From JABDBE01 sp049585795 (GTDB lineage Bacteria; Acidobacteriota; Terriglobia; Terriglobales; Acidobacteriaceae): a stretch of DNA of 64,000 nucleotides. The notes beneath the pieces are model-generated. The model did no database searches. It was not told the origin of the DNA and saw nothing but the letters and a program-made list of their open reading frames with translations. How positions within the stretch are numbered: the stretch's first letter is position 1; the number at the start of each line of letters is the position of its first letter. The translations under genes and the position numbers were made by a program. Below, piece after piece: positions 8,612-16,298 of the stretch. Location: NCBI GenBank assembly GCA_049585795.1, contig JBAVAQ010000046.1:124001-188000 (forward strand). The letters run 5' to 3'.

Positions 8612-8687
8612 CTAACCAGACGTCGTTCACGATTGATTTTGCTTCTAAGGAACATTACGTAAGTCACGGTCTCCGAGTTTGAAATTT

Positions 8688-9680
8688 ATGAAACCCGCGC
8701 CCATAAAGGTCGGCAAAGTGTCTATTTCATCGGCACATGCAGACACAAATGAAGAACCAGGGAGCCCCTTAGGGACGCATACCGTCGATCGCATTGGCAA
8801 TACCCCGCTGTTGCGATTGGTCCGCATCGGCGCCGATTTGCCCGGAATTGAGATTCTCGGCAAAGCGGAGTGGCTCAATCCCGGAGGCTCGGTCAAGGAC
8901 CGCGCCGCAGCCAACATCGTGGCGCAAGCTCGGGCAAGTGGCAAGTTAACATCCGGTAAAATTCTGCTCGATTCGACCAGCGGCAACACGGGCATTGCTT
9001 ATGCCATGATTGGAGCCGCGCAGGGCTTTCCCGTCACGCTGTGCATGCCCGAAAATGTATCGGTCGAGCGCAAGCGCATCCTGCAAGCTTACGGCGCAAA
9101 CATTCTTTACACCGACCCCGCGGAGGGGTCCGACGGCGCGATTCGCATGGCGCGCGAACTCGCCGCCAAACATCCCGATCTCTATTACTACGCCGATCAA
9201 TATTCGAACGACGCCAACTGGCAAGCCCATTACCATGGCACAGCCAACGAAATCTGGCAACAGACGGAAGGACGTATCACGCACTTCGTGTCGATGCTGG
9301 GCACGAGTGGAACCTTCGTGGGGGCAACGCGGCGGCTCAAAGAATTAAATCCGCGCATCCGATGTATCTCGCTGCAGCCGGACTCGGCGTTTCATGGAAT
9401 CGAGGGCGCCAAACACATGGCCAGCGCCATCGTGCCGAAAATCTATGATCCGTCGCTGGCGGATGACGATTTAGGAATTTCGACGGAGGAATCCTACGCC
9501 ATGGCGAAGCGCCTGGCTCGCGAGGAGGGCTTGCTGGTTGGGATATCCGCGGCCGCAGCCGTGGTCGGTTGCTTGCAATTGGCGCGTCAGTTAAAGAAGA
9601 ACGAACATGCCGTCTTCGTGACCATTCTGTGCGACTCCGGCGACAAGTATTTGAGCGAGAGATTCTGGCAGGAGCAATAG
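8688..9680 (+). CDS. cysM: Cysteine synthase CysM (probable O-phosphoserine/thiocarboxylate-dependent type)
   Basis: PLP-dependent beta-replacement enzyme. GGSVKDRAA carries the Schiff-base lysine (K70 from the ATG at 8688), STSGNTGIAYA binds the substrate carboxylate, MLGTSGTFVGA is the phosphate loop, and CDSGDKYLSERF holds the PLP ring-binding serine. The next three genes encode a JAMM protease, a MoaD/ThiS-type carrier and MoeZ, the partners of mycobacterial CysM, which uses O-phosphoserine and CysO-thiocarboxylate. By remembered alignment, the arginine that selects phosphoserine there is a lysine here (GAKHM). A TTG at 8679 is an alternative start, but the ATG is preferred. The N-terminal 30 residues are unlike the family and probably disordered. 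Confidence 0.9.
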   Translation: MKPAPIKVGKVSISSAHADTNEEPGSPLGTHTVDRIGNTPLLRLVRIGADLPGIEILGKAEWLNPGGSVKDRAAANIVAQARASGKLTSGKILLDSTSGNTGIAYAMIGAAQGFPVTLCMPENVSVERKRILQAYGANILYTDPAEGSDGAIRMARELAAKHPDLYYYADQYSNDANWQAHYHGTANEIWQQTEGRITHFVSMLGTSGTFVGATRRLKELNPRIRCISLQPDSAFHGIEGAKHMASAIVPKIYDPSLADDDLGISTEESYAMAKRLAREEGLLVGISAAAAVVGCLQLARQLKKNEHAVFVTILCDSGDKYLSERFWQEQ

Positions 9681-9684
9681 CTTT

Positions 9685-9756
9685 ACCACAGAGACACAGA
9701 GTCACAGAGAACACAAAGAATTGAGGAATTTTTCTGTGACTCTGTGTCTCTGTGGT
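9685..9756. repeat. Perfect 24-bp inverted repeat (CACAGAGACACAGAG family)
   Basis: Arms at 9685-9708 and 9733-9756 are exact reverse complements and are separated by 24 bases. It fills the gap between cysM and the JAMM gene and could form a strong RNA hairpin, though no T-run follows. A related, less perfect element lies at 20754-20829. Confidence 0.85.
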
Positions 9757-9766
9757 GAATGATTTT

Positions 9767-10210
9767 ATGCTCAAGATCGAGCGCAAAGATTACGACGCTG
9801 TGCGGCAGCATGGCGAGGAAACGTATCCGCACGAGTGCTGTGGGGTTTTGCTCGGCGAGATGAATGGGGATGCCCGTCGGGTGACTTCGATTGCCCGCTG
9901 CGGCAACACGCGTACCGATTCGCCCCAGAACCGGTATAACATCGATCCGCGGGAACTGGTTCGCATCCAGCGCGAAGGCCGGGGGCGCGGCGAGGATATT
10001 GTCGGCTTTTACCATTCGCATCCTGACCACCCCGCCCGTTGGTCGCCGACCGATTTGGCTGAGGCACACTGGTTTGGTTGCTCGTACGTAATCACGAGCG
10101 TGGAAAAGGGCAAAGCCGCGGTGACGAATTCGTTCGAATTGGCCGGCAGTGACGAGGGCGATAAGACGCTTTTGGACGAGAAGATTGAGGTTGCGCAAGC
10201 AGAGACATAG
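9767..10210 (+). CDS. mec: JAMM/MPN+ metalloprotease, Mec-like (releases cysteine from CysO)
   Basis: A zinc isopeptidase of the M67 (Mov34/JAMM) family. The glutamate is in PHECCGVLLG, and HSHPDHPARWSPTD is an exact H-x-H-x7-S-x2-D JAMM motif, so all active-site residues are present. In mycobacteria Mec+ cleaves the CysO-cysteine adduct to free cysteine and recycle the carrier; the place between cysM and the carrier gene supports the same job here. The ATG at 9767 was chosen because upstream GTGs lie inside the inverted-repeat arm. About 147 residues, near the family length. Confidence 0.9.
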   Translation: MLKIERKDYDAVRQHGEETYPHECCGVLLGEMNGDARRVTSIARCGNTRTDSPQNRYNIDPRELVRIQREGRGRGEDIVGFYHSHPDHPARWSPTDLAEAHWFGCSYVITSVEKGKAAVTNSFELAGSDEGDKTLLDEKIEVAQAET

Positions 10211-10298
10211 CACGCCATGGTTTCTACGGTAGATTCGACTGGACGCCTTCTACTAGCGAGCTGAATCCCACCGGGGTATTGCCGCATCATCTATGTGC

Positions 10299-10574
10299 AT
10301 GACACAAATCCATATTCCTACCCCTTTGCGCCAATATGCCGGCAAGCAGCCTACGGTCGAGGTCAAGGCCGGAACTGTCGCTGAAGCCTTGTCCGGACTG
10401 GTTTCCAAGCATCCTGATCTGCGCCGGCACCTGTATACCGACGACGGCAAACTCCGCTCCTTTGTGAATGTTTATCTGAATGACGAAGACGTTCGGTATC
10501 TGCAGAAAGAAGCCACTGCCATCAAAGACAGTGATATTATTTCCATAGTGCCTTCGATTGCCGGAGGCTGGTGA
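10299..10574 (+). CDS. cysO: CysO/MoaD-like sulfur-carrier protein with Gly-Gly-Trp C-terminus
   Basis: A ubiquitin-fold carrier of about 91 residues: TPLRQYAGKQPTVEVKAGTV, LVSKHPDLRRHLYTDDGKL, FVNVYLNDEDVRYLQ, and IKDSDIISIVPSIAGGW, the MoaD/ThiS C-terminal tail. MoeZ would adenylate and thiocarboxylate the terminal glycine, and CysM would use the sulfur. Unusually, the diglycine is followed by one tryptophan before the stop, so the carrier cannot be activated until that residue is removed, probably by the JAMM protease next door. An upstream ATG at 10293 would add two residues. Confidence 0.9.
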   Translation: MTQIHIPTPLRQYAGKQPTVEVKAGTVAEALSGLVSKHPDLRRHLYTDDGKLRSFVNVYLNDEDVRYLQKEATAIKDSDIISIVPSIAGGW

Positions 10575-10705
10575 ATTGATGAATTGCGGATGGACCACTC
10601 GTCGAATGCCTCGCCACAGCGCCTGCTGTTGTAGTCCGCTCCGTTGTTGTTTCTAGTCGTCCATTCTGTAATCATTGAAATTCAGCGTTCCGAACAGAGG
10701 TTTTT

Positions 10706-11890
10706 ATGGCCACCATCACAGAAGTCAGACCCGAAGTTGCCGCTCTTACCAACGATGAGATCCTGCGCTACTCGCGCCACCTGATCATGCCTGAGGTCGG
10801 CATGGAGGGTCAGCAGAAGCTCAAGGCTGCGCGTGTGCTGTGTATTGGAGCCGGAGGGTTAGGTTCGCCCTTGGCGCTTTATCTGGGTGCGGCGGGCGTG
10901 GGCACGCTCGGGATCGTGGACTTCGACGTGGTGGATTACACAAACCTGCAGCGACAAATTATTCACACTACCTCCGATGTGGGACGCAAGAAACTCGATT
11001 CCGCGGCGGAGAAGCTGGAGGCGATTAATCCGTTCTTAAACATCCTCAAGTTTGAAACCAAACTGACCAGCGAAAATGCGCTTGAACTGTTTCGCGACTT
11101 CGACATCATTGCCGACGGAACCGACAATTTCCCCACCCGCTATCTGGTGAACGATGCCTGCGTGCTCACCGGCAAGCCCAATGTATACGGTTCAATTTTT
11201 CGCTTCGAAGGGCAAGCCAGCGTTTTCGCGACAAAGGATGGCCCATGCTATCGCTGCCTGTATTCCGAGCCACCGCCGCCGGGATTGGTTCCTTCCTGCG
11301 CCGAAGGCGGAGTGCTGGGCATTCTGCCCGGACTGGTGGGTGTAATTCAAGCGACCGAAGTCATCAAGCTGATTCTTGGTAAGGGTGACTCACTCATTGG
11401 ACGTTTGCTGTTGATTGACGCGCTGGGCATGAAGTTTCGCGAGCTCAAGCTGCGGAAGAACCCCGACTGCCCCGCCTGCGGGACGCACCGTACCATCACA
11501 AAACTGATAGACTACAACGAGTTTTGTGGAATTCGCGGTGAAGAGAAATCACAGGAGAAACCGGTGGAAGCAGGGATTCCCGAAATGCAAGTCGAAGAAC
11601 TCAAGCGGCGTCTGGATGCGGGCGAGGATCTCTTCGTGCTCGACGTGCGCGAGCCGCACGAGTATCAAATCTGCCACATCAACGGGCATCTGATCCCGCT
11701 GGGCGATCTGCCCAAGCGCGTGCACGAACTCGATTCCAGCCGCGAGATCGTAGCTCATTGCCGCTCCGGCGTGCGCAGCGCCAAGGCAGTGGCGTTCCTG
11801 CAACAAGCAGGATTTAAGAAAGTCCATAATCTGGCTGGCGGAATCCTGGCCTGGGCCGATCGCGTCGACCCCAGAATGCCCAAGTATTGA
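10706..11890 (+). CDS. moeZ: MoeZ: ThiF/MoeB-type adenylyltransferase with C-terminal rhodanese domain
   Basis: Activates the carrier protein C-terminus with ATP and transfers sulfur to it. The E1-like domain (about residues 15-260) has GAGGLGSPLALYLGAAGVG (ATP loop), DFDVVDYTNLQRQ, DGTDNFPTRYLVND and two CxxC pairs (CYRC, CPAC) for zinc. The rhodanese domain (about 290-390) has VLDVREPHEYQICHINGH and AHCRSGVRSAKA with the persulfide cysteine. The 394 residues match mycobacterial MoeZ, which serves both CysO and molybdopterin carriers. It is the last gene of the sulfur cluster and is followed by a hairpin terminator. Confidence 0.95.
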   Translation: MATITEVRPEVAALTNDEILRYSRHLIMPEVGMEGQQKLKAARVLCIGAGGLGSPLALYLGAAGVGTLGIVDFDVVDYTNLQRQIIHTTSDVGRKKLDSAAEKLEAINPFLNILKFETKLTSENALELFRDFDIIADGTDNFPTRYLVNDACVLTGKPNVYGSIFRFEGQASVFATKDGPCYRCLYSEPPPPGLVPSCAEGGVLGILPGLVGVIQATEVIKLILGKGDSLIGRLLLIDALGMKFRELKLRKNPDCPACGTHRTITKLIDYNEFCGIRGEEKSQEKPVEAGIPEMQVEELKRRLDAGEDLFVLDVREPHEYQICHINGHLIPLGDLPKRVHELDSSREIVAHCRSGVRSAKAVAFLQQAGFKKVHNLAGGILAWADRVDPRMPKY

Positions 11891-11900
11891 AGGCGTCTAT

Positions 11901-11939
11901 CGAACAGGGAACGCGAATGCGTTCCCTTTGCCTTGTTCG
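11901..11939 (+). terminator. Hairpin terminator after moeZ
   Basis: Inner stem GGGAACGC/GCGTTCCC (11907-11914 and 11919-11926) with loop GAAT, followed by TTT. The flanks CGAACA and TGTTCG are also complementary. The T-run is short, so it may be a weak terminator. Confidence 0.55.
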
Positions 11940-12054
11940 AATTTCGAACCTCAGTTTATTTCCACTCGGACAACAACAACCGTAACTATGCCGTGCTCTC
12001 GACCCCTGCAAGAATAGTCGTGTCTCCCCAACTGCACCATGCCCGGAGGGCGAA

Positions 12055-12774
12055 ATGCGATCCGTCATCAATCTGGCTGTTCTATCACTGCTGCTCGTTC
12101 TAGCAGCCGCACCGGCATCCACTTCTGACGCGCCTAAAGCACGAGTCTTCATCACCGACAGCCAGTCCTGGCAAATTACCGCCAACAGCGGTGGTACAAG
12201 CGATGCTCACGGCAGCCACATGGGCGGCGGCGCCCGTCCGCAAACGGCCGAAATCATCAAGACTTTTGGCCAACGGTGCTCTCAGGTCGTAATCAACAAC
12301 CAAAAGGACAGAGCCGATTACGTCGTCGTCCTCGACCACGAAGGTGGCAAGAGTATTCTTGCCCACGACAATAAAGTCGCGGTTTTCAATAGCGACGGCG
12401 ATGCCATCGTGAGCCATTCGACCCGTTCGCTGGGCAATTCCGTGAAAGACGCATGCGAAGCCATTACAAAGGATTGGCCGTCGCGAGCCAGCAAGGCTAC
12501 GGCGCAGAAACAGGCTGCGCAACTTGTCACGGTGAGCGACAACTCGGCAACCGCGTCAGTCGCGAGCAAGATTGCGGTCTCCTCAACACCTGCGAATGCG
12601 GACATTGCATTGGACGGAAGCTTTGTCGGTAATACGCCGTCCGAAATTGATGTTGCGCCTGGGGACCATACGCTTACGCTCAGCAAGTCTGGCTTCAAAG
12701 TGTGGGAGAGAAACTTCAAAGCCACAGGCGGAAATGTGAATATCAACGCCGAGCTGGAATCTCAGGCAAAGTAG
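12055..12774 (+). CDS. Secreted PEGA-domain protein
   Basis: 239 residues. A signal peptide (INLAVLSLLLVLAAAPAST) is followed by a domain of unknown function with RVFITDSQSWQITAN and RADYVVVLDHEGGK, and a C-terminal PEGA domain from about residue 170: IAVSSTPANADIALDGSFVG, then TPSEIDVAPGDHTLTLSKSG. PEGA domains are small beta-sandwiches common on surface proteins of this phylum, thought to bind other envelope components. It is monocistronic and ends at a strong shared terminator. Confidence 0.85.
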   Translation: MRSVINLAVLSLLLVLAAAPASTSDAPKARVFITDSQSWQITANSGGTSDAHGSHMGGGARPQTAEIIKTFGQRCSQVVINNQKDRADYVVVLDHEGGKSILAHDNKVAVFNSDGDAIVSHSTRSLGNSVKDACEAITKDWPSRASKATAQKQAAQLVTVSDNSATASVASKIAVSSTPANADIALDGSFVGNTPSEIDVAPGDHTLTLSKSGFKVWERNFKATGGNVNINAELESQAK

Positions 12775-12822
12775 AGCTTGCACCTGTCCGCTGGTTTTGG
12801 CGTCGCGGGCGGAGAAGACGCA

Positions 12823-12855
12823 GAAAAAAAGGGGAGCCTTAGGCTCCCCTTTTTC
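12823..12855. terminator. Bidirectional intrinsic terminator
   Basis: A-tract, then stem AGGGGAGCC/GGCTCCCCT around a TTA loop, then a T-tract. The A- and T-runs make it work on both strands, and it sits between two convergent genes. Confidence 0.9.
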
Positions 12856-12872
12856 ATGCAAGGTCAGCACCT

Positions 12873-13265
12873 CTATTTGCTGCTGCCGCTGCCGTCCATG
12901 CTGGCGGACTCACTGCCAATGGCCAGCGCGTACTTCTTGCCGCTGAAATGAATTTCAGCCAGAGACTTGCTGCCATCGCTATTGTTCTGTACGACGGCCG
13001 CGTCGCGGTTTGATTTTTCGTTGAGATCAATCAGCCGCGCCGAGGTTGTCGCGACAACTTTGTTGCCCTTCAGGATGCTCAACTCGACATTGGGACCGTT
13101 GCCATCCCACTTCACCGAGTAATCCCCTGCGCGCAACTGTTTCCCGCTTACCGTGACCGGATCCTGAAGCTGCATGGAACCCTTGTTGGTAGCCGCGAAT
13201 GCGCTTGTCGCCAGCAGCAAAGCCAATCCCAGCAGCAAGCCCTTGGAAATATTTGCGAATTTCAT
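12873..13265 (-). CDS. Small secreted hypothetical protein
   Basis: 130 residues with a clear signal peptide (ISKGLLLGLALLLATSAFA). The mature part is a single small beta domain: MQLQDPVTVSGKQLRAGDYS, VKWDGNGPNVELSILKGNKV, then a Gly/Ser-rich tail. Proteins with the pattern L-x-AGDY-x-V-x-W are common among uncharacterised acidobacterial exported proteins. AGGAG lies 6 bases before the ATG, and a small hairpin (13281-13300) lies just upstream of it. Confidence 0.85.
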   Translation of the reverse strand: MKFANISKGLLLGLALLLATSAFAATNKGSMQLQDPVTVSGKQLRAGDYSVKWDGNGPNVELSILKGNKVVATTSARLIDLNEKSNRDAAVVQNNSDGSKSLAEIHFSGKKYALAIGSESASMDGSGSSK

Positions 13266-13280
13266 GAGACTCCTTTTTCT

Positions 13281-13300
13281 TTCCCGAAACGCGTCGGGAA
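13281..13300 (-). promoter_or_regulatory. 5' leader hairpin next to a ribosome-binding site
   Basis: TTCCCGA/TCGGGAA arms around a six-base loop, about 9 bases upstream of the AGGAG of the minus-strand secreted protein gene. It may affect translation or mRNA stability. Confidence 0.35.
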
Positions 13301-13779
13301 GCGCTTTTTGGGGCGGCCTGAGTTTGGGTCTTCCACGAAAAACTTGCGTTTTGCCGCGAAAGACTTACAATGCTGCCGCGGGGTTAAGGAGAAAGCGCGT
13401 GGCCGCAAGACCGTGGGCTCTCTGCTGCAGGGATTGCGCTCAACTGGGCCGCCAAACCGAGAATGAGCCAGTCCCTTAACCCCTGAAATTGTTCCCCGAA
13501 AGCCACGTCAATCGATTTCCCAGCCAGGCTTTCGTATTCGTCATGTCAATATACGTTCTTGGATGCCGCGAAGTTCCCTTGCGCTGCAATCCGCGATTAC
13601 CCACTTGGACGCTTCAACGCCGGCGTCGTTAGCAAATACCGCGAACTGACACACTTGCAATTTGTTTTGTCTATGAATGGGAGATTTTATTTACGAATGT
13701 TCACAAAAGTTCACACCGCTTCACAACATTAGTGATTGCTTTGCCCTTGTTTCCTGGAGAACGAACAAGGAGGCCTTGA
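13301..13779. other. Gene-free stretch with phased TTCACA repeats
   Basis: About 480 bases without a convincing gene. Its only distinct structure is three TTCACA hexamers at 13700, 13710 and 13720, listed separately. Confidence 0.4.
13700..13725 (+). promoter_or_regulatory. Three TTCACA direct repeats with exact 10-base period
   Basis: TTCACA at 13700-13705, 13710-13715 and 13720-13725, each separated by four bases. One-turn spacing of hexamers is typical of sites for PhoB/OmpR-type winged-helix regulators, some of which prefer TTCAC-like half-sites. The array lies 54 bases before an ATG with a strong ribosome-binding site. Confidence 0.4.
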
Positions 13780-14046
13780 ATGCGGAGCGACGGAAATGAG
13801 GTGTCTCGGGTGCCGGTTGAGACGTTAAGGCGAGTTCGGAAGCGGAGAGATTTTTCCTGGACTGCTCAGCTACGTGATCTTCAGAATTACTTTTCCAAAA
13901 TTTCTTCTCTCAGACAACAATCGGTACGCCTCGGGAGCGCGCTCCATCGGCAGCACGTGGCCGATCACCGGATGCAAGTGGCCTTGCGAAATCCAAACGG
14001 AAAGTTGTTTCCAGGCATGGTTCATCAACTCCGGCTTGGCAGATAA
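13780..14046 (+). CDS. Doubtful small reading frame with strong ribosome-binding site
   Basis: AAGGAGG lies 6 bases before the ATG, the best Shine-Dalgarno in this area. The first 30 residues (SRVPVETLRRVRKRRDFSW) read like a basic protein, but from about base 13870 the frame runs antiparallel over the 3' end of the quinone oxidoreductase gene. It is probably the surviving 5' end of a gene lost at this junction, with an accidental continuation. A real 88-residue protein cannot be excluded. Confidence 0.25.
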   Translation: MRSDGNEVSRVPVETLRRVRKRRDFSWTAQLRDLQNYFSKISSLRQQSVRLGSALHRQHVADHRMQVALRNPNGKLFPGMVHQLRLGR

Positions 14047-14832
14047 ATATGTCAACCATAGTCCGTGAACGCTAGCGCCCTTGGCGTAGAGCAGCCGCGT
14101 ATCCAACTCCGATTTTTCCCCGGTTGCGCTGCCGTACACGATTACGCGGCCGAAGTCGCGCAGGCAGCGCACGCTCTTGTTGGTGTGTTCGCCGCCCAGC
14201 ATTTCAAATACCGCGTCCACCCCTTCGCCGTGAGTCAGAGCTTTGATCGCGTCTTCGTAGTCGTGCTGCTTGTAGTTGATGCCATGTTGCAATCCGAGCG
14301 CCTTCAGCCGCGCAAGCTTTTCGTCGGCAGAAGAGGTCCCATACATTTCGACGCCGAGCAGCTTTCCGATCTGCACCGCGGCGGTTCCTACGCCTCCGGC
14401 CACGGCGTGAATCAGGACTCGCGGAGTCGGGCCCGGCGCCGTGCTGCCGATTAACCCGGCCTTCCAATAAGCAAAATACGCGGTAAAGTAATTAACCGGG
14501 AACGCTGCTCCCTCTTCGGCACTCCAGTTTTCGGGCACCGGCCACAAGAGTTCGGCGCGGGCAGCGACGCGCTCAGCGAATGCTGCCCACTGAGCATAGC
14601 CCATTACCCATTGCCCATCCTTTTCTCGCACGCCGCAAAACTCGCGGCCTGCGACCAAGGGAGGGTTTGGCGTTCCTGGATATCCGCCTTGCGCCGTCAT
14701 GAAGTCGGCAAAATTCAGTCCGCCAGCCTGCACCCGGACTAAGTCTTGTCCGGCGCTTGGGATTGGATCGGGAACTTCTCGCACCTCGAGAACCTCTGGC
14801 CCGCCTAACCTACTGATGACAATAGCTTTCAT
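13870..14832 (-). CDS. Zinc-independent quinone oxidoreductase (MDR superfamily)
   Basis: A 320-residue NADPH-dependent quinone/enone reductase. MKAIVISRLGGPEVLEVRE is the typical N-terminus; QAGGLNFADFMTAQGGYPG, PLVAGREFCGV, VLIHAVAGGVGTAAVQIGKL (Rossmann loop AxxGGVGxxxxQ), FEMLGGEHTNKSVRCL and GRVIVYGSATGE follow. The structural and catalytic zinc ligands of alcohol dehydrogenases are absent, as in the VAT-1/QOR branch. The ATG at 14832 fits the family; the frame is open for another 61 codons upstream, but those are unlike the family. Confidence 0.92.
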   Translation of the reverse strand: MKAIVISRLGGPEVLEVREVPDPIPSAGQDLVRVQAGGLNFADFMTAQGGYPGTPNPPLVAGREFCGVREKDGQWVMGYAQWAAFAERVAARAELLWPVPENWSAEEGAAFPVNYFTAYFAYWKAGLIGSTAPGPTPRVLIHAVAGGVGTAAVQIGKLLGVEMYGTSSADEKLARLKALGLQHGINYKQHDYEDAIKALTHGEGVDAVFEMLGGEHTNKSVRCLRDFGRVIVYGSATGEKSELDTRLLYAKGASVHGLWLTYLSAKPELMNHAWKQLSVWISQGHLHPVIGHVLPMERAPEAYRLLSERRNFGKVILKIT

Positions 14833-15125
14833 AAACAAGAGTCTAACAGCATGAACCACCGGCCAATTTCGAGCTTTCCTGGACATCACCGGACGCTGTG
14901 ACTTGCGTAATCGCCGAGACTTCCCTGCCGGTATATACTTCCACTGGAATATTTGTAGGATGTCTCTGTCTGATTTCTGGACGGAGAGCGGGGCGCTGTT
15001 TCTTAGCCGTCTCATTCATAGGCTCCGCAATATAGATCACTGGCCGCAATAGATTCTATGGTGGGACGGCCGGTGCGGAATTCCACCGGAGCGCTTAAGC
15101 CTGTGGGTTCCGAGGAGGTCCGTAA

Positions 15126-16223
15126 GTGGACTTAATAGCCGTTCGTCTATTATTTGTTCTTTTTGTTGCGCTCACTTGTTACAAAATTCAGCCGTTTGAC
15201 CTGCCTGCGAATCTCGATGCCCTAGTCGGAGGACTGCTCGGCGTTGCCATCGTCACCTTCGAATGGCGGCTTCGTCTGGTCAGCCTGAAGCGCCTGATCG
15301 GGGCCGCGATCGGGAGCGTGCTCGGCATTTTCGGCGCCTACCTGTTCGCCTTGGTAATCCGTAACAGCATTCCGGCGGGGCACACCCAGAGCTTCCTGCA
15401 AATCATGGTGATGTTTTTGATGGCGTACGTCGGGTTGATTGTCGGCGCTAACAAAGGTGATCTGCTGAATCTGGCGGCGCTGGGCGGCATTTTTGGGGGC
15501 GAGAAGCAATCCAGAAAGAGCTACAAGATTCTGGACACCAGCGTCATCATTGACGGGCGTATTGCCGACATTGCGGAAACCGGTTTTCTCGATGGCGTGA
15601 TTGTGGCCCCGCAATTTGTGCTGCGGGAGTTGCAGTTGGTCGCCGACTCCGCCGACTCGCTCAAACGCAATCGCGGGCGCCGCGGCCTCGACATTCTGCA
15701 ACGTTTGCAGAAGATGGCCTCGGTGCAAATTCAGATTGTGGAAGACGATTTTCCTGCAGTCCGCGAAGTGGATTTGAAACTGATTGAACTGGCCAAACTC
15801 TACGAAGGCAAAATTGTCACCAACGATTTCAATCTTAATAAAGTGGCGCAATTGCAAGGCGTCGCGGTGCTGAACATCAACGAGCTGGCAAACTCGCTGA
15901 AGCCGATCGTGCTGCCCGGCGAAATCATGAAGGTGTTCATTCTGAAAGAAGGCAAAGAATATAATCAGGGCGTCGCCTACCTGGACGACGGCACCATGGT
16001 CGTCGTCGACAATGCCCGCAAAATGATTGGTAAGACCATCGATATTTCTGTCACGTCGGTGTTACAAACGACGGCGGGAAAGATGATCTTCGGCAAGTGG
16101 GATGAGCGTGCCATGGCCCGCACCGAACCACGCCCCGCAGTAGTACTGACGACAACGGCTACGATCCCGAATGGGGAGCCGAAGAAAACAGCACCGATTG
16201 TCGTGGAGAGGCCAGTGGAGTAG
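15126..16223 (+). CDS. YacL-like membrane protein with PIN and TRAM domains
   Basis: 365 residues. Four N-terminal transmembrane segments (up to about residue 115) precede a PIN nuclease-like domain beginning KILDTSVIIDGRIADIAETG, with further acidic residues in IELAKLYEGKIVTNDFNLNK, and then a TRAM domain (LPGEIMKVFILKEGKEYNQ). This is the domain order of Bacillus YacL. PIN domains cut RNA using a cluster of aspartates, which is intact here. A GTG start with GAGGAGG 7 bases upstream is well supported. The next functional genes downstream, ispD-ispF, are a common neighbourhood for yacL. Confidence 0.92.
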   Translation: MDLIAVRLLFVLFVALTCYKIQPFDLPANLDALVGGLLGVAIVTFEWRLRLVSLKRLIGAAIGSVLGIFGAYLFALVIRNSIPAGHTQSFLQIMVMFLMAYVGLIVGANKGDLLNLAALGGIFGGEKQSRKSYKILDTSVIIDGRIADIAETGFLDGVIVAPQFVLRELQLVADSADSLKRNRGRRGLDILQRLQKMASVQIQIVEDDFPAVREVDLKLIELAKLYEGKIVTNDFNLNKVAQLQGVAVLNINELANSLKPIVLPGEIMKVFILKEGKEYNQGVAYLDDGTMVVVDNARKMIGKTIDISVTSVLQTTAGKMIFGKWDERAMARTEPRPAVVLTTTATIPNGEPKKTAPIVVERPVE

Positions 16224-16298
16224 GCGGTTGGATTGGCAGAGTGCGGGGAGGTTGTCTTATTCAGGATCTGAGGCGTCCGTGATCGCTAGGTACTGCCG

